From positions 18,113,962 to 18,177,961 of the forward strand of contig NC_067208.1 of NCBI RefSeq assembly GCF_026262505.1: DNA of 64,000 nt. Reading direction: 5' to 3'. Positions 1-9,500 of the stretch are shown one piece after another. Under the pieces are notes generated by a model. It had not been told where the DNA came from and did no database searches. It was given only the letters and a program-made list of their open reading frames with translations. The position numbers and the translations under genes were made by a program. The DNA comes from Trichomonas vaginalis G3. Taxonomy: Eukaryota > Parabasalia > Trichomonadida > Trichomonadidae. How positions within the stretch are numbered: position 1 is the stretch's first letter; each line of letters starts with the position of its first letter.

Positions 1-1236
1 TGGATAATAAATCTTCACTTTTTCAAAAAACATGACGAACTGTCTTGACAGTGTATTGCTCTCTACAATTCTCCAGATAATATCATCGTTAGAATCCAAT
101 AATTTCGGATCTAAGTCAATAATCTTCAAAAATAAATTCAAAATTCTTGTCATCGCTTGTAAACGGCTATTGTTTGGTATTTGGTCGATCATTATTATAA
201 TTGAAGGGATTTTTACGTAAATATAAGCTGGAATTTGATCAACCATTGTTGTAATGGTATCTATTGTAAGTACAATTGTTTTTCTGTCGACAATCATTGT
301 CATGAGCGATTGAAATATGGCTGTGAAGACTGTTTCTTTGAATAATTCTTGATTTATTTTTGAGATTTGAATTAAAGTCGAAATTGCGGATATTCGTAAT
401 GGATGATGACTTGAAGTTAAGAATTGACTTAAATTTTTGTAAATTGTCAAAGCTTCATCTTCAAAAATATTACTTTGAAAAGAAATTAAAGCCGCTATGA
501 TAAGAATTGCCGTATGTTGATTTCTGTATTGATTGGTCATTAATAAATCTAATGATTGCCTGTAAACTTTTTGAAATGTGATTTTTCTCGTGAAACCAGA
601 TACTTTCGCCAATTCTTGGATGTATATGGAAAACACGGATATTCCTAAACGTCGAATTGTGTCATTTTGGTTCTGAACAGTTGTCCAAAGTGATAACGAG
701 ATATTTGGAAAATGAAGGATAATTAATGAAGCCAATTTTGTGATATATTCTTGAAGTATTATAAGTCCGAACTTGATATCTGTCTGTTTTTTGGAATTTA
801 TCATCGATAATGATTTTTTTATATATCTTTTCGCGAAAATTGGATTGATTTCATCAGTTTGAGCCGAAATATGTATCATAAGTTTTGCAATGGCAATAAT
901 ATCTGCTTCTCGAGTTGCTACGAAGAGTTTATCGAATAAAGGAAATAATTGTGATAAATCTAATAGATAAGATCGAAAAATAATACCGCAGGCCAGAATG
1001 AGAGTGTACACATTGTCATCATTTGTATTATTTGCGAGTTTTTCGCAAAATAAAAACAAATCTTGAGAGACTTTCTCTCTTTGCTCTCGAGTTAGAACCT
1101 CGATATATTGAACATGGGTTCGCCACGTCAATTCTATGAAATCTGTTATTTCTGGTGCTGTATTTGGTTTCTGGAAAGCAGCTATTGCCGCTTCCATATG
1201 ACAGTCACCAAAATTTTTGTGGTTAGGAAAAATCAT
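1..1236 (-). CDS. N-terminal part of a large HEAT-repeat protein, possibly TOR/PIKK-like (runs off the left edge)
   Basis: An open frame on the minus strand starts at an ATG at 1236 and stays open for 412 codons to the window edge, so the gene continues outside. The translation is rich in paired amphipathic helices typical of HEAT or armadillo repeats, for example a segment beginning IRRLGISVFSIYIQELAK near residue 190. The order of these helical repeats resembles the N-terminal solenoid of TOR-type phosphatidylinositol-kinase-related kinases, a family known to be expanded in trichomonads. The kinase domain would lie outside the window, so the family call is an inference from weak resemblance. 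It could be any other large HEAT scaffold such as an importin or a phosphatase subunit. That it is a coding region is much surer than its function. Confidence 0.6.
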   Translation of the reverse strand, partial: MIFPNHKNFGDCHMEAAIAAFQKPNTAPEITDFIELTWRTHVQYIEVLTREQREKVSQDLFLFCEKLANNTNDDNVYTLILACGIIFRSYLLDLSQLFPLFDKLFVATREADIIAIAKLMIHISAQTDEINPIFAKRYIKKSLSMINSKKQTDIKFGLIILQEYITKLASLIILHFPNISLSLWTTVQNQNDTIRRLGISVFSIYIQELAKVSGFTRKITFQKVYRQSLDLLMTNQYRNQHTAILIIAALISFQSNIFEDEALTIYKNLSQFLTSSHHPLRISAISTLIQISKINQELFKETVFTAIFQSLMTMIVDRKTIVLTIDTITTMVDQIPAYIYVKIPSIIIMIDQIPNNSRLQAMTRILNLFLKIIDLDPKLLDSNDDIIWRIVESNTLSRQFVMFFEKVKIYYP

Positions 1237-1819
1237 TGAAATTAGCAAGACATTATAATGTTAGCCCATGTGAGGAGACTGAAATTTTTGTAGTTCAGGC
1301 GGAAAAATATAAATTGAAAAATCAAAGTTGTCAAAAAGAAGATTGGATGGCAGATGGGAGAGTATATGCCACCAAAATACTAATGTTTAAAGACTTGCGG
1401 GCAACCATCAGCACCCTAACATCAATCACGAGTTCCGAAATTTCAAAATGTTACACTATAAATGATAATTGTGGTAATGAATGACACATGTTATGCATAT
1501 GCTATTGTAATATAAATCGTTGAAAATGTTCACGAATTTTATTAGAAAGAATTAGAATCATTCTATTTCTGCTTATTTACAATTGAAATTAAGGATCTCG
1601 TTTTGAGAAAAAATCTTCCCAGACGGGAGAATGTCTATATTTCGAATATCAACAAGAGATCCTTATTGAAATTGAAAGATATTCTAGCATGATACTTAGC
1701 ATTCAGTTAAGAACCTCATACCATATGTTAGGATTTCTTGAATCAAATCAAAAATTCAATACAACGTTATTATAAAAAGTGACGTTTATAAATTTAGATA
1801 ACCTTAAATTTTCTATAAT
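1237..1819. other. Intergenic region between divergent genes
   Basis: This 583-bp stretch separates the HEAT-repeat gene (minus) from the beta-propeller-like gene (plus). I see no convincing gene, RNA or repeat in it. An 82-codon open frame at 1236-1484 has no family features and is taken as chance. Promoters for both flanking genes should lie close to their ATGs, because trichomonad 5' leaders are very short, but I could not pick out a clear TCA(C/T)(A/T) initiator next to either start. Confidence 0.5.
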
Positions 1820-4066
1820 ATGAATCATTTTCCTGAGTATGGGGCATATGGATCTTTATATCTTGGCTACCATTACGGAAAAGGTATGGTTATAATTCAT
1901 TATTTAGATTCTGTTCGCGTTTTTGAATTAGAAACTTTAAAAGAAATTGCAAAACAGCAATTTAAAATGCCAATTACTCGAGTATTATTACCAAAACGAA
2001 GTAAAAAGATCGAATTACAATTCGCTGTTATTACAGAAGATCAATATTCTCATCTTTTATCTCTTCAGAAAAGTGGGTTAGTTGTAACATCATCAGCTGA
2101 GTTAAACGATACTGCACTTCAAGTTTATTGCCTGTTATACGATAAATTTTGCCATGCTCATGTATTATCAGAAAAAGGTGTGATAAAATCTTTGTCAAAG
2201 CCGTCTCAACCTAAAATTGATTTATCATGGCCGCCTAAAACAATGCAAAATATTAAAAGATTCTGTCCCTGCCAAAAATTTGATGGTCAGAAAGTTATTG
2301 CACCTAATTCAGCAGCATTCTTAGCATATCACTACATGAATGATGATGCATTGATATCATCATGGATATACAACTTCGAAACTAAAGAAATTTTAAATGG
2401 TCCTTTTTCAATTACAACAGCTCAGACTTCCATTTACTTGAACAGCAGATATTTCATGTCTGGACCTGATATTTATTCGGTGAATCCCTATAAAACAATA
2501 GGAGGAATGGCAGGAATCGTTCTTTCATCAAATTCAGATACAGAAAGTGTAACTATCTCAAACAATAAAGGCCAGATCTACCAAATATCGCAGAATGGAC
2601 TTAAACAGATTGGTTCCATCATTGAGCCAATAGTCAGGCTTGAAGCTACAGATGAAGATTTTTGTTATTTAACTTTCGACGGTAAACTCATAACAAACTC
2701 TACGAAAGCGACTCTTAACTTATATCCTAGTTTTGACATAGCATATTACTCTAGTTTATTTGCAATTCCGGGACATCCGAATACAATCTTCCGTCCTTTA
2801 AAGAAAAAGGCAGGACCCCTTCCTATATCATTTATTTTTGGTGATGATGAGATTACAAATAAACATGGTGCGAAATGGACTGCTCCTGCAAAAATTTCTT
2901 CTTATGATTATCATCAGATTGCAGGATATGACTATTTCATAGCGTCAACAGCATTGACTGTAACAATAATGAAAGCCCAGCCAAACGATGAAGCTTTTGA
3001 ACTTGTTTTTGATACAAATTGGGAAAAACCTGTTACAAGCGTTGGAATAAACCAAAAGAGTTACGTTGTTGCAGACTTATCAGGTGTTATTACTCTCAAA
3101 TCCCTTGATAAAAACGATCAAACTGCAATTACCATTCAAACTTCTTTATGTATGTCCATTTCCATGTCAGATTTTAACATTGCATGTGGTCTAGCTGATG
3201 GAACATTCCAAATGATCTCTTTAAAGAACAATGAAGTTACATATAAAATCAGACCATTCAGACATTCTCTCAAAAAAGTTTTTTTGACAAATGATGGCAG
3301 TGTTGCATTAGTATGGAGTGATACTACAATAGCTGAAGTTGTAAACTATAAGCTTCAATTTGTAGCCCTACCAACGCTTCCATCAGGAAATCAAATAACA
3401 TATGAAAACGGACTTGTTGCTATTTCATCAATGTCAGGTGTAGAAATTTATGATGTTGCTGATGGCAACATTCTAGCTCAAATTCCGATTCAATGTGTTT
3501 CGATTTCTGCCTGTAAAAGAAGAATTGCTGCTCTCTCAACTAAAAATGAGCTTATTATACTCCATTATCACCATTCGATTGCTGTCCAAACTCAAGTTCT
3601 CCTTAGATTAACTGATCCTTTATCGGTTCATATCACATCCAACGCTGTTTATATAGTTTGCAGAAGACAGCTACATGTTTTTGACTTTGAAGGTAAGCCT
3701 GTCAATACTTACGACTTTTTATCGTATCCACGTTGTGCATCTGCATCAGAAAACTGCCTTTTTATCGCATTTGGCCGTTTCTTGTGGATCGTAAACAAAG
3801 ATGAAAAACCAAAGAAATTTCCTCACGATAAAACTAATTTGAAGATGATAACTGCAATTAACGATAATTCATTTGCACTTGCAACTACATCTCGTGTTAT
3901 TGTAGCATATCCTTCTGAGAGTAAGTATACTCAAATTGCAAAAATTGAAAGAAAAATTGTCTCAATTAAAGCAATTAAAACAAAGGAGGATGGCCCTGTT
4001 GACAAGATTGCAGGATATTTTGCGGATGAAACTATGGAATACTGGGAAATTCCTCAGTCAAAATGA
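1820..4066 (+). CDS. Large intracellular protein, probably a beta-propeller (WD40-like)
   Basis: A 748-residue intact frame without signal peptide or membrane segment. The sequence is a long succession of short beta-strand-like blocks ending in D/N-G turns, for example 'CYLTFDGKLITNS' and 'IACGLADGTFQMISL', with the G-x-x-D-G-x-x-x-hydrophobic pattern of WD40 or other beta-propeller blades. Length and spacing would fit two propellers in tandem. No full GH...WD signature is seen, so the fold is inferred. A role as a scaffold or trafficking subunit would be typical of such proteins but is not shown by the sequence. It is a single-exon gene with a short AT-rich 3' spacer before the convergent E2 gene. 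Confidence 0.8.
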   Translation: MNHFPEYGAYGSLYLGYHYGKGMVIIHYLDSVRVFELETLKEIAKQQFKMPITRVLLPKRSKKIELQFAVITEDQYSHLLSLQKSGLVVTSSAELNDTALQVYCLLYDKFCHAHVLSEKGVIKSLSKPSQPKIDLSWPPKTMQNIKRFCPCQKFDGQKVIAPNSAAFLAYHYMNDDALISSWIYNFETKEILNGPFSITTAQTSIYLNSRYFMSGPDIYSVNPYKTIGGMAGIVLSSNSDTESVTISNNKGQIYQISQNGLKQIGSIIEPIVRLEATDEDFCYLTFDGKLITNSTKATLNLYPSFDIAYYSSLFAIPGHPNTIFRPLKKKAGPLPISFIFGDDEITNKHGAKWTAPAKISSYDYHQIAGYDYFIASTALTVTIMKAQPNDEAFELVFDTNWEKPVTSVGINQKSYVVADLSGVITLKSLDKNDQTAITIQTSLCMSISMSDFNIACGLADGTFQMISLKNNEVTYKIRPFRHSLKKVFLTNDGSVALVWSDTTIAEVVNYKLQFVALPTLPSGNQITYENGLVAISSMSGVEIYDVADGNILAQIPIQCVSISACKRRIAALSTKNELIILHYHHSIAVQTQVLLRLTDPLSVHITSNAVYIVCRRQLHVFDFEGKPVNTYDFLSYPRCASASENCLFIAFGRFLWIVNKDEKPKKFPHDKTNLKMITAINDNSFALATTSRVIVAYPSESKYTQIAKIERKIVSIKAIKTKEDGPVDKIAGYFADETMEYWEIPQSK

Positions 4067-4203
4067 AAATTATTTTTATTTATTGTTTTTTAAATTGTAT
4101 ATTATTAATATCTATATTTCTTTGTATTTATGTCATATATGCTCTGAAGTTTTGTATAAATAATTTCAAAAATTGAAAATTAAAAAAACATACTGATTCA
4201 CGT

Positions 4204-4653
4204 TTACTTATTGTAATTTGGGAATGATAATTTCACTCTCCTATTGTACTCGTTAGTATTTTTTACGTATAATTCACCAGCTTCATTATTTGCAGGTGAA
4301 TGAGGATTTGGTAATACCAAAAGGGATATAATAGATGTCATAATAGCTGCAGCATCATATGCATTAGACCAGTTTTGCTGTAAAATATCGATACAAATTG
4401 ATCCGTTTTGATAAATATTTGGATGAAACGGAATATCAACAAACTTTACTTCGGGACATGTATGCGGGTAATCTTCAGAAAAGTCAAATTGCATCCTGAA
4501 GTTAGCTCCTTCCCAAACTGTATCTTCAGGTCCGAAAAGAACTGCATCCCAGTGATAAATATTCTGTGGATCTGGTGTCACAACATAATTTTTTGTTTTG
4601 TCATTCTGAATTTTCTTGAAATCACGTAGGATTCGTCGCTGTGCAGCGTTCAT
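4204..4653 (-). CDS. Ubiquitin-conjugating enzyme E2, Rad6/UBE2A-B type
   Basis: The 149-residue protein starts MNAAQRRILRDFKKIQ, which lines up with the N-terminal helix of Rad6 (about 150 residues). I therefore place the start at 4653 rather than at the upstream ATG at 4737. It contains the E2 core HPNIYQNGSICIDILQQNW with the predicted catalytic cysteine at residue 87 (Cys88 in human UBE2B), preceded by the HPN motif, and followed by a C-terminal helix region with PNPHSPANNEA, as in Rad6. The enzyme would take ubiquitin from E1 as a thioester and pass it to substrates with an E3. In other eukaryotes Rad6 acts with RING ligases on histone H2B and PCNA, but the substrate here is unknown. A TCACA initiator 7 bp upstream of the chosen start supports it. 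The E2 fold is near certain and the Rad6 subtype is likely. Confidence 0.92.
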   Translation of the reverse strand: MNAAQRRILRDFKKIQNDKTKNYVVTPDPQNIYHWDAVLFGPEDTVWEGANFRMQFDFSEDYPHTCPEVKFVDIPFHPNIYQNGSICIDILQQNWSNAYDAAAIMTSIISLLVLPNPHSPANNEAGELYVKNTNEYNRRVKLSFPNYNK

Positions 4654-4659
4654 AAAATT

Positions 4660-4664
4660 TGTGA
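4660..4664 (-). promoter_or_regulatory. Trichomonad initiator (Inr) of the E2 gene
   Basis: On the minus strand the sequence TCACA matches the trichomonad initiator consensus TCA(C/T)(A/T), in which transcription starts at the A. It sits 7 bp before the ATG at 4653, within the usual 5-20 bp, and supports that start codon. Confidence 0.55.
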
Positions 4665-4986
4665 TAAAAATTATTTTGAATAGTTTACAAAAATTGAATA
4701 ACACATTTGGCAGTTTTCCATTTAAGAATGATGTCAATGAATGGCTGATAAACAGAAAGGAGTATTACCTATCAGCATACATAACAGGTTGGCGTTAGAA
4801 GCAAGATTACTTGTAGGAAAAGAAAGTTTAGCTAAACTAGAAAATGTGCATTTAGCAACCCAAAAAGATCGGCACAATCTAACTAAAAGATCGATTAATT
4901 GCCATAACCAGCTGAAATGCTTTGTATGTAAATAATCAAAGCATGCCTGTATAACCATACATTATTTGAAATCAGAATACAATTCC
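4665..4986. other. Spacer upstream of the E2 gene
   Basis: This stretch holds overlapping open frames on both strands (64 codons at 4741-4935 plus, 74 codons at 4734-4958 minus). Neither resembles a known family, and neither has a recognisable initiator. I read the region as a non-coding spacer that may include further debris of the decayed ankyrin gene downstream. Confidence 0.4.
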
Positions 4987-5951
4987 GTTTTGATAATTTA
5001 CAGAGCAATTATGGGTGATGACAAAGATAGATTCGTCATGTTCACAGATAGAGAAGAATTTGAAAAGATCAAACACTTAAAAGAAGAATCATTTTAGGAA
5101 TATTTAGATCAAACTCTCTATTTGCGAATTTTCCCTATCACTTGGTGCAATATTAATGAAAAAAAATAGTTTTGGAAGAACCACTCTTCATATTGCATGA
5201 AATACAAATCACAATTGATTTTTTTATGAGGTTATTTCAATCATGACTGTTGAATCATGCTTCATAAAAGATAATAACTGTATACATATGGAATCCTAGC
5301 AAGTTACTATTTCACAAACAAAATTGATAAATGATCTTTTTTATCATGAACAAGAAGTAATTCACCGCCACATCATAAAAAATTTTCCTCTTGAAGTGTA
5401 GAAATATAACAAAATCCAAGAAAATAATCCTATCATCTAAAATAACTCTTCGATTTAATTAACCATCACAAGTAGTTATGATTGAATCATGGATTGATTC
5501 AGGTATTATCAACAAATGCGCATGCAGTAAAAGCATCAGTAATCATGATAAAATCATCAAATTTGACCGTGATGCTGGCAAATCACTTTCAACTGGCCGA
5601 CACAAAATCCGATGCATAATCATTAAAGAAGAAACAAGTATTGTTAGTTGTTCATACAGCTATGAGACTTAATTGCACAAATCCATCAGTAATTTTTTGT
5701 TATTGATTTCAGAATCAATAGAGAAGAAATTTATGACAACAACATCCTGTCATTTTATCAATAACATCAATAATATCAATCTGGCAAGAAGTTGCATATA
5801 ACTCAACATTTAAATGTTGAAAAATCTTGAAATTCATTTATGAATTCTGATAAATTTGAGGACACAATAATATAAATTAATCACCATAAAAGATAACGAT
5901 GGGAAAACTGCCCTTAATTCAGCATTAAAAATAATTCATGACAAACAATAA
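4987..5951 (+). pseudogene. Decayed DUF3447/ankyrin-repeat gene
   Basis: At 4997-5094 one frame reads YRAIMGDDKDRFVMFTDREE and continues to a stop. This matches the junction motif of the very large trichomonad family with an N-terminal DUF3447 domain followed by ankyrin repeats (typical members have F/YRAIM-DDKERFI-FTERE). At 5889-5951 another frame reads KDNDGKTALNSALKIIHDKQ and then a stop, which is the hallmark last ankyrin repeat. Between them the frame is broken repeatedly and much of the usual length (about 500-700 codons) is missing. This is a shortened host pseudogene. The assignment rests on remembered family motifs. Confidence 0.6.
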
Positions 5952-6365
5952 ATTTCCATATTTAATTATATCTAAGCATAAATGCAATAGTTAGAAAAGT
6001 TCGAATTTCAAAGTTTAAATCACCTCAGTAATAAAACACCATGAAAAAGTGATAATCATCTATTTGTCCTTGATATATTATTGTTTTTGTTTAGAGAAAA
6101 AAAATTACGAATTTAGTATCAATATTTCAATGACCCTTTAATATTTGTCATAAGATCAGAAAAAAATAATCAAATCAAAGATTCCATACTCCAAAACAAT
6201 TAAATCCATTGCATACTACTTGATTGTAATTGTATCACTTACATATAAAGGGTGGTTGATTTTGATTATTATTAATTTACACAATTCAATGGATACTCTC
6301 AAAATTTCAAATATGTGTCAAATTCAACCATGATAAAATTGCATTTATTATTAACCCCCTAGTAA
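5952..6365. other. Intergenic AT-rich spacer
   Basis: About 400 bp of AT-rich sequence between the ankyrin relic and the BspA-like gene. No gene, RNA or repeat was recognised. It should contain the original promoter and first codons of the BspA-like gene, but I could not find a usable ATG in its frame. Confidence 0.4.
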
Positions 6366-8849
6366 CTGACAAGTAATGAATTAAATGGTATAAAGTATTC
6401 AGATGATAAAACAGTCCTTCTTTCTGTTCTCAAGGGATTTTCTGGTGATTGCACTATTATTGCCGAATGTACAACAATCAAAGGAGGGACAACTCAAGAT
6501 GCAAGTCCCTTCTACTTCTGTAGAGGATCTTTATCCTCTATATCATTTGCTCCGGGAAGCCAATTATCATCAATATGCGATTGTTGCTTTATGAATTCCG
6601 CATTAATAAGTGCGGATTTGAGTCAATGTACAAAACTCCTAGTCATAAGTAATGGCTGTTTTGGAGAATGCCGGAGTTTAAGCAATGTAAAATTACCTCC
6701 AAAACTAACGAAATTATCATTTGGATGCTTTTATCTTGACACTTCTTTAACAAAAATTGAATTTCCTGATACTTTGACGGATATTGCCGGTCCTTCCCAA
6801 ACTTATGGAAGTGTCTTTGGATATGCTGGAATAAAAGAAGTTACTATTGGCCATAATTCGCAATTGCAGAATTTAGGTTCAAGTGTTTTTAGCTACACAA
6901 AACTAGAGTACTTTTATATTCCATCAAAATGCGTGCTTCAAGATGGTTCGTGTTTCAATGGTTGCCCTATAATTGGGATTTCAGTGGATGAAAGGAATAC
7001 AAACTATAAAGTTGATGGACAAATGCTGCTCTCTGGATCTGGATTTACCAACCTAGTTTATGTGATTTCAAGGTTAACAGGAACATTTCAAGTTCCTTCT
7101 TATATTACTTCAATCGGTAATTCTGCATTAAGAGGATCAAAATTCAATAAAATAATTTTCTCCACTAATATAACTTTTGTTGATGATTTCTGTCTTGGAT
7201 TATGCCAAATTGTTGATTTCGAATTTCCTATTCAAATTAAAACTGTTTCATCTTTTATGTTTCATGGATGCCCAAAATTAGAGACTGTATTATTAACAGA
7301 AAATATCACAGAAATTAAAGACAGTGCGTTTTATTATTCTAATAAACTTAAAAACATCACATTACCATCTAGTTTGAAGATTTTAGGGCGCCCAGTTTTT
7401 ATTGGATGCATTGAATTACAAGAAATAACCCTCCCAAGGAATTTGGAAACAATTGGGGATGGTGTTTTTACAGAAATTCCTAATTTAACACTTCATTCAT
7501 TAAGTCCAAAATATGTTGTTGACAATAATATGATGTATAAGGATGACAATAGAACTTTGTTAATTTATGTGGGCTCTGAAGAAAATACAGATATTTCTAT
7601 TTTAGCTGAATGCAATTTTATTGCTGGAAGAACGTTTGCCAAAAAGAAAATAAGAGATGTTACTTTCAAAAGTTCAAAAGTGGATATAGATATTAGAATT
7701 GGTGAAGGCGTTTTCTTAGAATCAACAATACATTCAATAGTTTTCCCACCAAGTTTGAAAACAATCTCAAATAATGCTATTGATGGTTGTTTGCAGTTAG
7801 AAAGTGTAACATTCCAAGGAACAAAAATTACAATAATTCCTAATTCTTGCTTCATAGATTGCAATATGCTTTCCTCAATTACTCTCCCAACTTCTATAAC
7901 ATCAATAGGAGAGTATGCATTTGCACACTGCAGAAAACTTGGAGATATTGGATTATCTAACCTAAATTCACTAACAACAATTGGAACTTATGCATTCTCA
8001 GAAAGTGGTTTGACAATTGCGAACTTGCCGAGCTCAGTAAAATCAGTTGGAATCAGATCATTTGCTAATTCCCAAATCACAGATTTAACTATATCTTGTA
8101 ATATTCCAAGTATGTTATGTCAATCATGTACATCATTGATAACACTTTCACTCAACAATGGTGTCACAGATATTGGAACATATGCCTTTGATGGATGTAC
8201 ATCAATGACAGATTTCATAATTCCAAGTTCATTAGCTAGTATTCAAGGTTTTGCATTTCAATCTTGCGAAAGACTGAAAACATTGATAATGGGAGCTGGC
8301 TGCACACTTTCAAAGGTTGATGGTGGATGCTTCTATGGTTGTTATAATTTAAAATCTGTTAAGCTTCCTCAAAATGATCAAAGATATAGATTTGAAAACG
8401 GTGCATTGACAAATCACGAACAAACAAAGCTTATTCTCTTCCTTCCATACAGTGGTGTTAAAAATTTCATTGTTCCTTTAGAAATGGTTACTATAGGAAG
8501 TTGTGCTTTCATGGGAAGTCCAACTCTCTTAAGAGTTTTCTTCAATGGAAATAATATTAACACTATCGACTATCAAGCTTTTAAAGATTGCAAGAATTTG
8601 AATTTTGTTTTCTTCTCATCATCTAGTATCTCTCAAATAGGAACAAATGCATTTGATGGATGCCCTCTTCTTCATAGGTGTGGATCATTTTCAGCGCCCC
8701 AAGATGTGCAGGAAAAATTTGTTAATATTGCAAACATTCCTAAAATTGCTTTCTCAGAAAATTGTCCTTTAGCTAATTCATGCAGAGCTATTAAAAATAT
8801 TGGAATTCCATTCTCATACTTATACCCATTTTTAACCATAGAATTGTAA
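6366..8849 (+). CDS. BspA-like leucine-rich repeat protein (LRR_5 type), 5' end damaged or start internal
   Basis: The frame is open from 6366, just after a TAA at 6363-6365, to the stop at 8849. The first in-frame ATG is at 6591, giving 752 residues. The codons upstream of it still encode family sequence (NELNGIKYSDDKTVLLSV, then LRRs), so the natural start has probably been lost and the gene may be a recent pseudogene or use a shortened start. The body is about 25 repeats of the Treponema-pallidum/BspA type, roughly 23 residues each, with the pattern IGxxAFxxCxxLxxIxLPxS. BspA-like proteins form one of the largest trichomonad families, and some are surface proteins proposed to bind host matrix. 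This one shows no signal peptide, and the C-terminus (PFLTIEL) shows no clear transmembrane segment. Confidence 0.85.
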   Translation: MTSNELNGIKYSDDKTVLLSVLKGFSGDCTIIAECTTIKGGTTQDASPFYFCRGSLSSISFAPGSQLSSICDCCFMNSALISADLSQCTKLLVISNGCFGECRSLSNVKLPPKLTKLSFGCFYLDTSLTKIEFPDTLTDIAGPSQTYGSVFGYAGIKEVTIGHNSQLQNLGSSVFSYTKLEYFYIPSKCVLQDGSCFNGCPIIGISVDERNTNYKVDGQMLLSGSGFTNLVYVISRLTGTFQVPSYITSIGNSALRGSKFNKIIFSTNITFVDDFCLGLCQIVDFEFPIQIKTVSSFMFHGCPKLETVLLTENITEIKDSAFYYSNKLKNITLPSSLKILGRPVFIGCIELQEITLPRNLETIGDGVFTEIPNLTLHSLSPKYVVDNNMMYKDDNRTLLIYVGSEENTDISILAECNFIAGRTFAKKKIRDVTFKSSKVDIDIRIGEGVFLESTIHSIVFPPSLKTISNNAIDGCLQLESVTFQGTKITIIPNSCFIDCNMLSSITLPTSITSIGEYAFAHCRKLGDIGLSNLNSLTTIGTYAFSESGLTIANLPSSVKSVGIRSFANSQITDLTISCNIPSMLCQSCTSLITLSLNNGVTDIGTYAFDGCTSMTDFIIPSSLASIQGFAFQSCERLKTLIMGAGCTLSKVDGGCFYGCYNLKSVKLPQNDQRYRFENGALTNHEQTKLILFLPYSGVKNFIVPLEMVTIGSCAFMGSPTLLRVFFNGNNINTIDYQAFKDCKNLNFVFFSSSSISQIGTNAFDGCPLLHRCGSFSAPQDVQEKFVNIANIPKIAFSENCPLANSCRAIKNIGIPFSYLYPFLTIEL

Positions 8850-9062
8850 ACTTATTATTAGATATTTTTTATTTTTTATATTTTTTTGTAAAGCAATTTG
8901 TAAAAGAGAAGTTATTGTAATTTTATTATCTGATAAGGTTTTGTATTTAATTTTGATATATTGCCAATAAAGGTTTTCCTACAAGTGCAAAAAATGCGCA
9001 AAAAGATTATTCTAAATTCAATCTGTGCAGATATCATTTAGAATAGGTTCACAGAGGTTACA
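8850..9062. other. Spacer downstream of the BspA-like gene
   Basis: A T-rich stretch with nothing recognisable except two possible initiators near its right end (TCATT around 9034 and TCACA at 9049-9053) that belong to the gene fragment starting at 9063. Confidence 0.4.
9049..9053 (+). promoter_or_regulatory. Trichomonad initiator before the interrupted host gene
   Basis: TCACA fits the TCA(C/T)(A/T) consensus and lies 9 bp before the ATG at 9063. It supports the reading that a real host gene began here before a transposon landed in it. Confidence 0.45.
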
Positions 9063-9159
9063 ATGGCAAATTTACTTGATTCAGGAAACTTCGAAGTTGA
9101 TTGGAGATTTGGAAAACCGCTTAAATTTGGTAATCCATTGAAAGTTAGTGATTGCTTAA
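9063..9159 (+). pseudogene. 5' fragment of a host gene cut by a transposon
   Basis: From the ATG at 9063 the sequence encodes MANLLDSGNFEVDWRF and continues as an ordinary-looking protein start to codon 31. There the TTAA target site and the inverted-repeat transposon (9160-12117) begin. The frame runs 24 codons into the transposon and stops at 9231-9233. I did not recognise the family, and the sequence right of the transposon (from 12,122) does not obviously continue the protein, so the rest may be deleted. An initiator-like TCACA precedes it. Confidence 0.5.
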
Positions 9160-9500
9160 GGGTGCACCCGCATGTACGTTTATTTGAGAGGAGGAGGATT
9201 ACCCTCTCAATTTTGAAAGCTTCGTTAACTTAATATCTCGATGAATATTGGATTAAAATTGAATTTGCCCATACCAATATATCTGATACAATATCCTTAA
9301 GTTTTACCAAAAAGAATTTTTTAAAATCCCTGCAGATTCGGGGATTTTTAAAATTTTTGATTTTTTTCGAAAATTTTTCGGAAAAAAAAATTTTCAGAAG
9401 AGCCTTAACGGCTAAGTTTTATGTTTAATGTTGAGTATCAAAAAGAATGGGCATCTGATATAGTAGAGATGTGAAAACTTAAATTTTATAATCCCTGGGA
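9160..9500 (+). repeat. Left terminal inverted repeat of the TTAA element
   Basis: Inverted copy of about 11,780-12,117. The inner limit is approximate because the arms have diverged by point changes and small indels. Confidence 0.65.

Noticed and set aside
4734-4958. 74-codon minus frame and the overlapping 64-codon plus frame
   Set aside because: They overlap on opposite strands, resemble no family and lack an initiator; at most one could be real and neither is supported.
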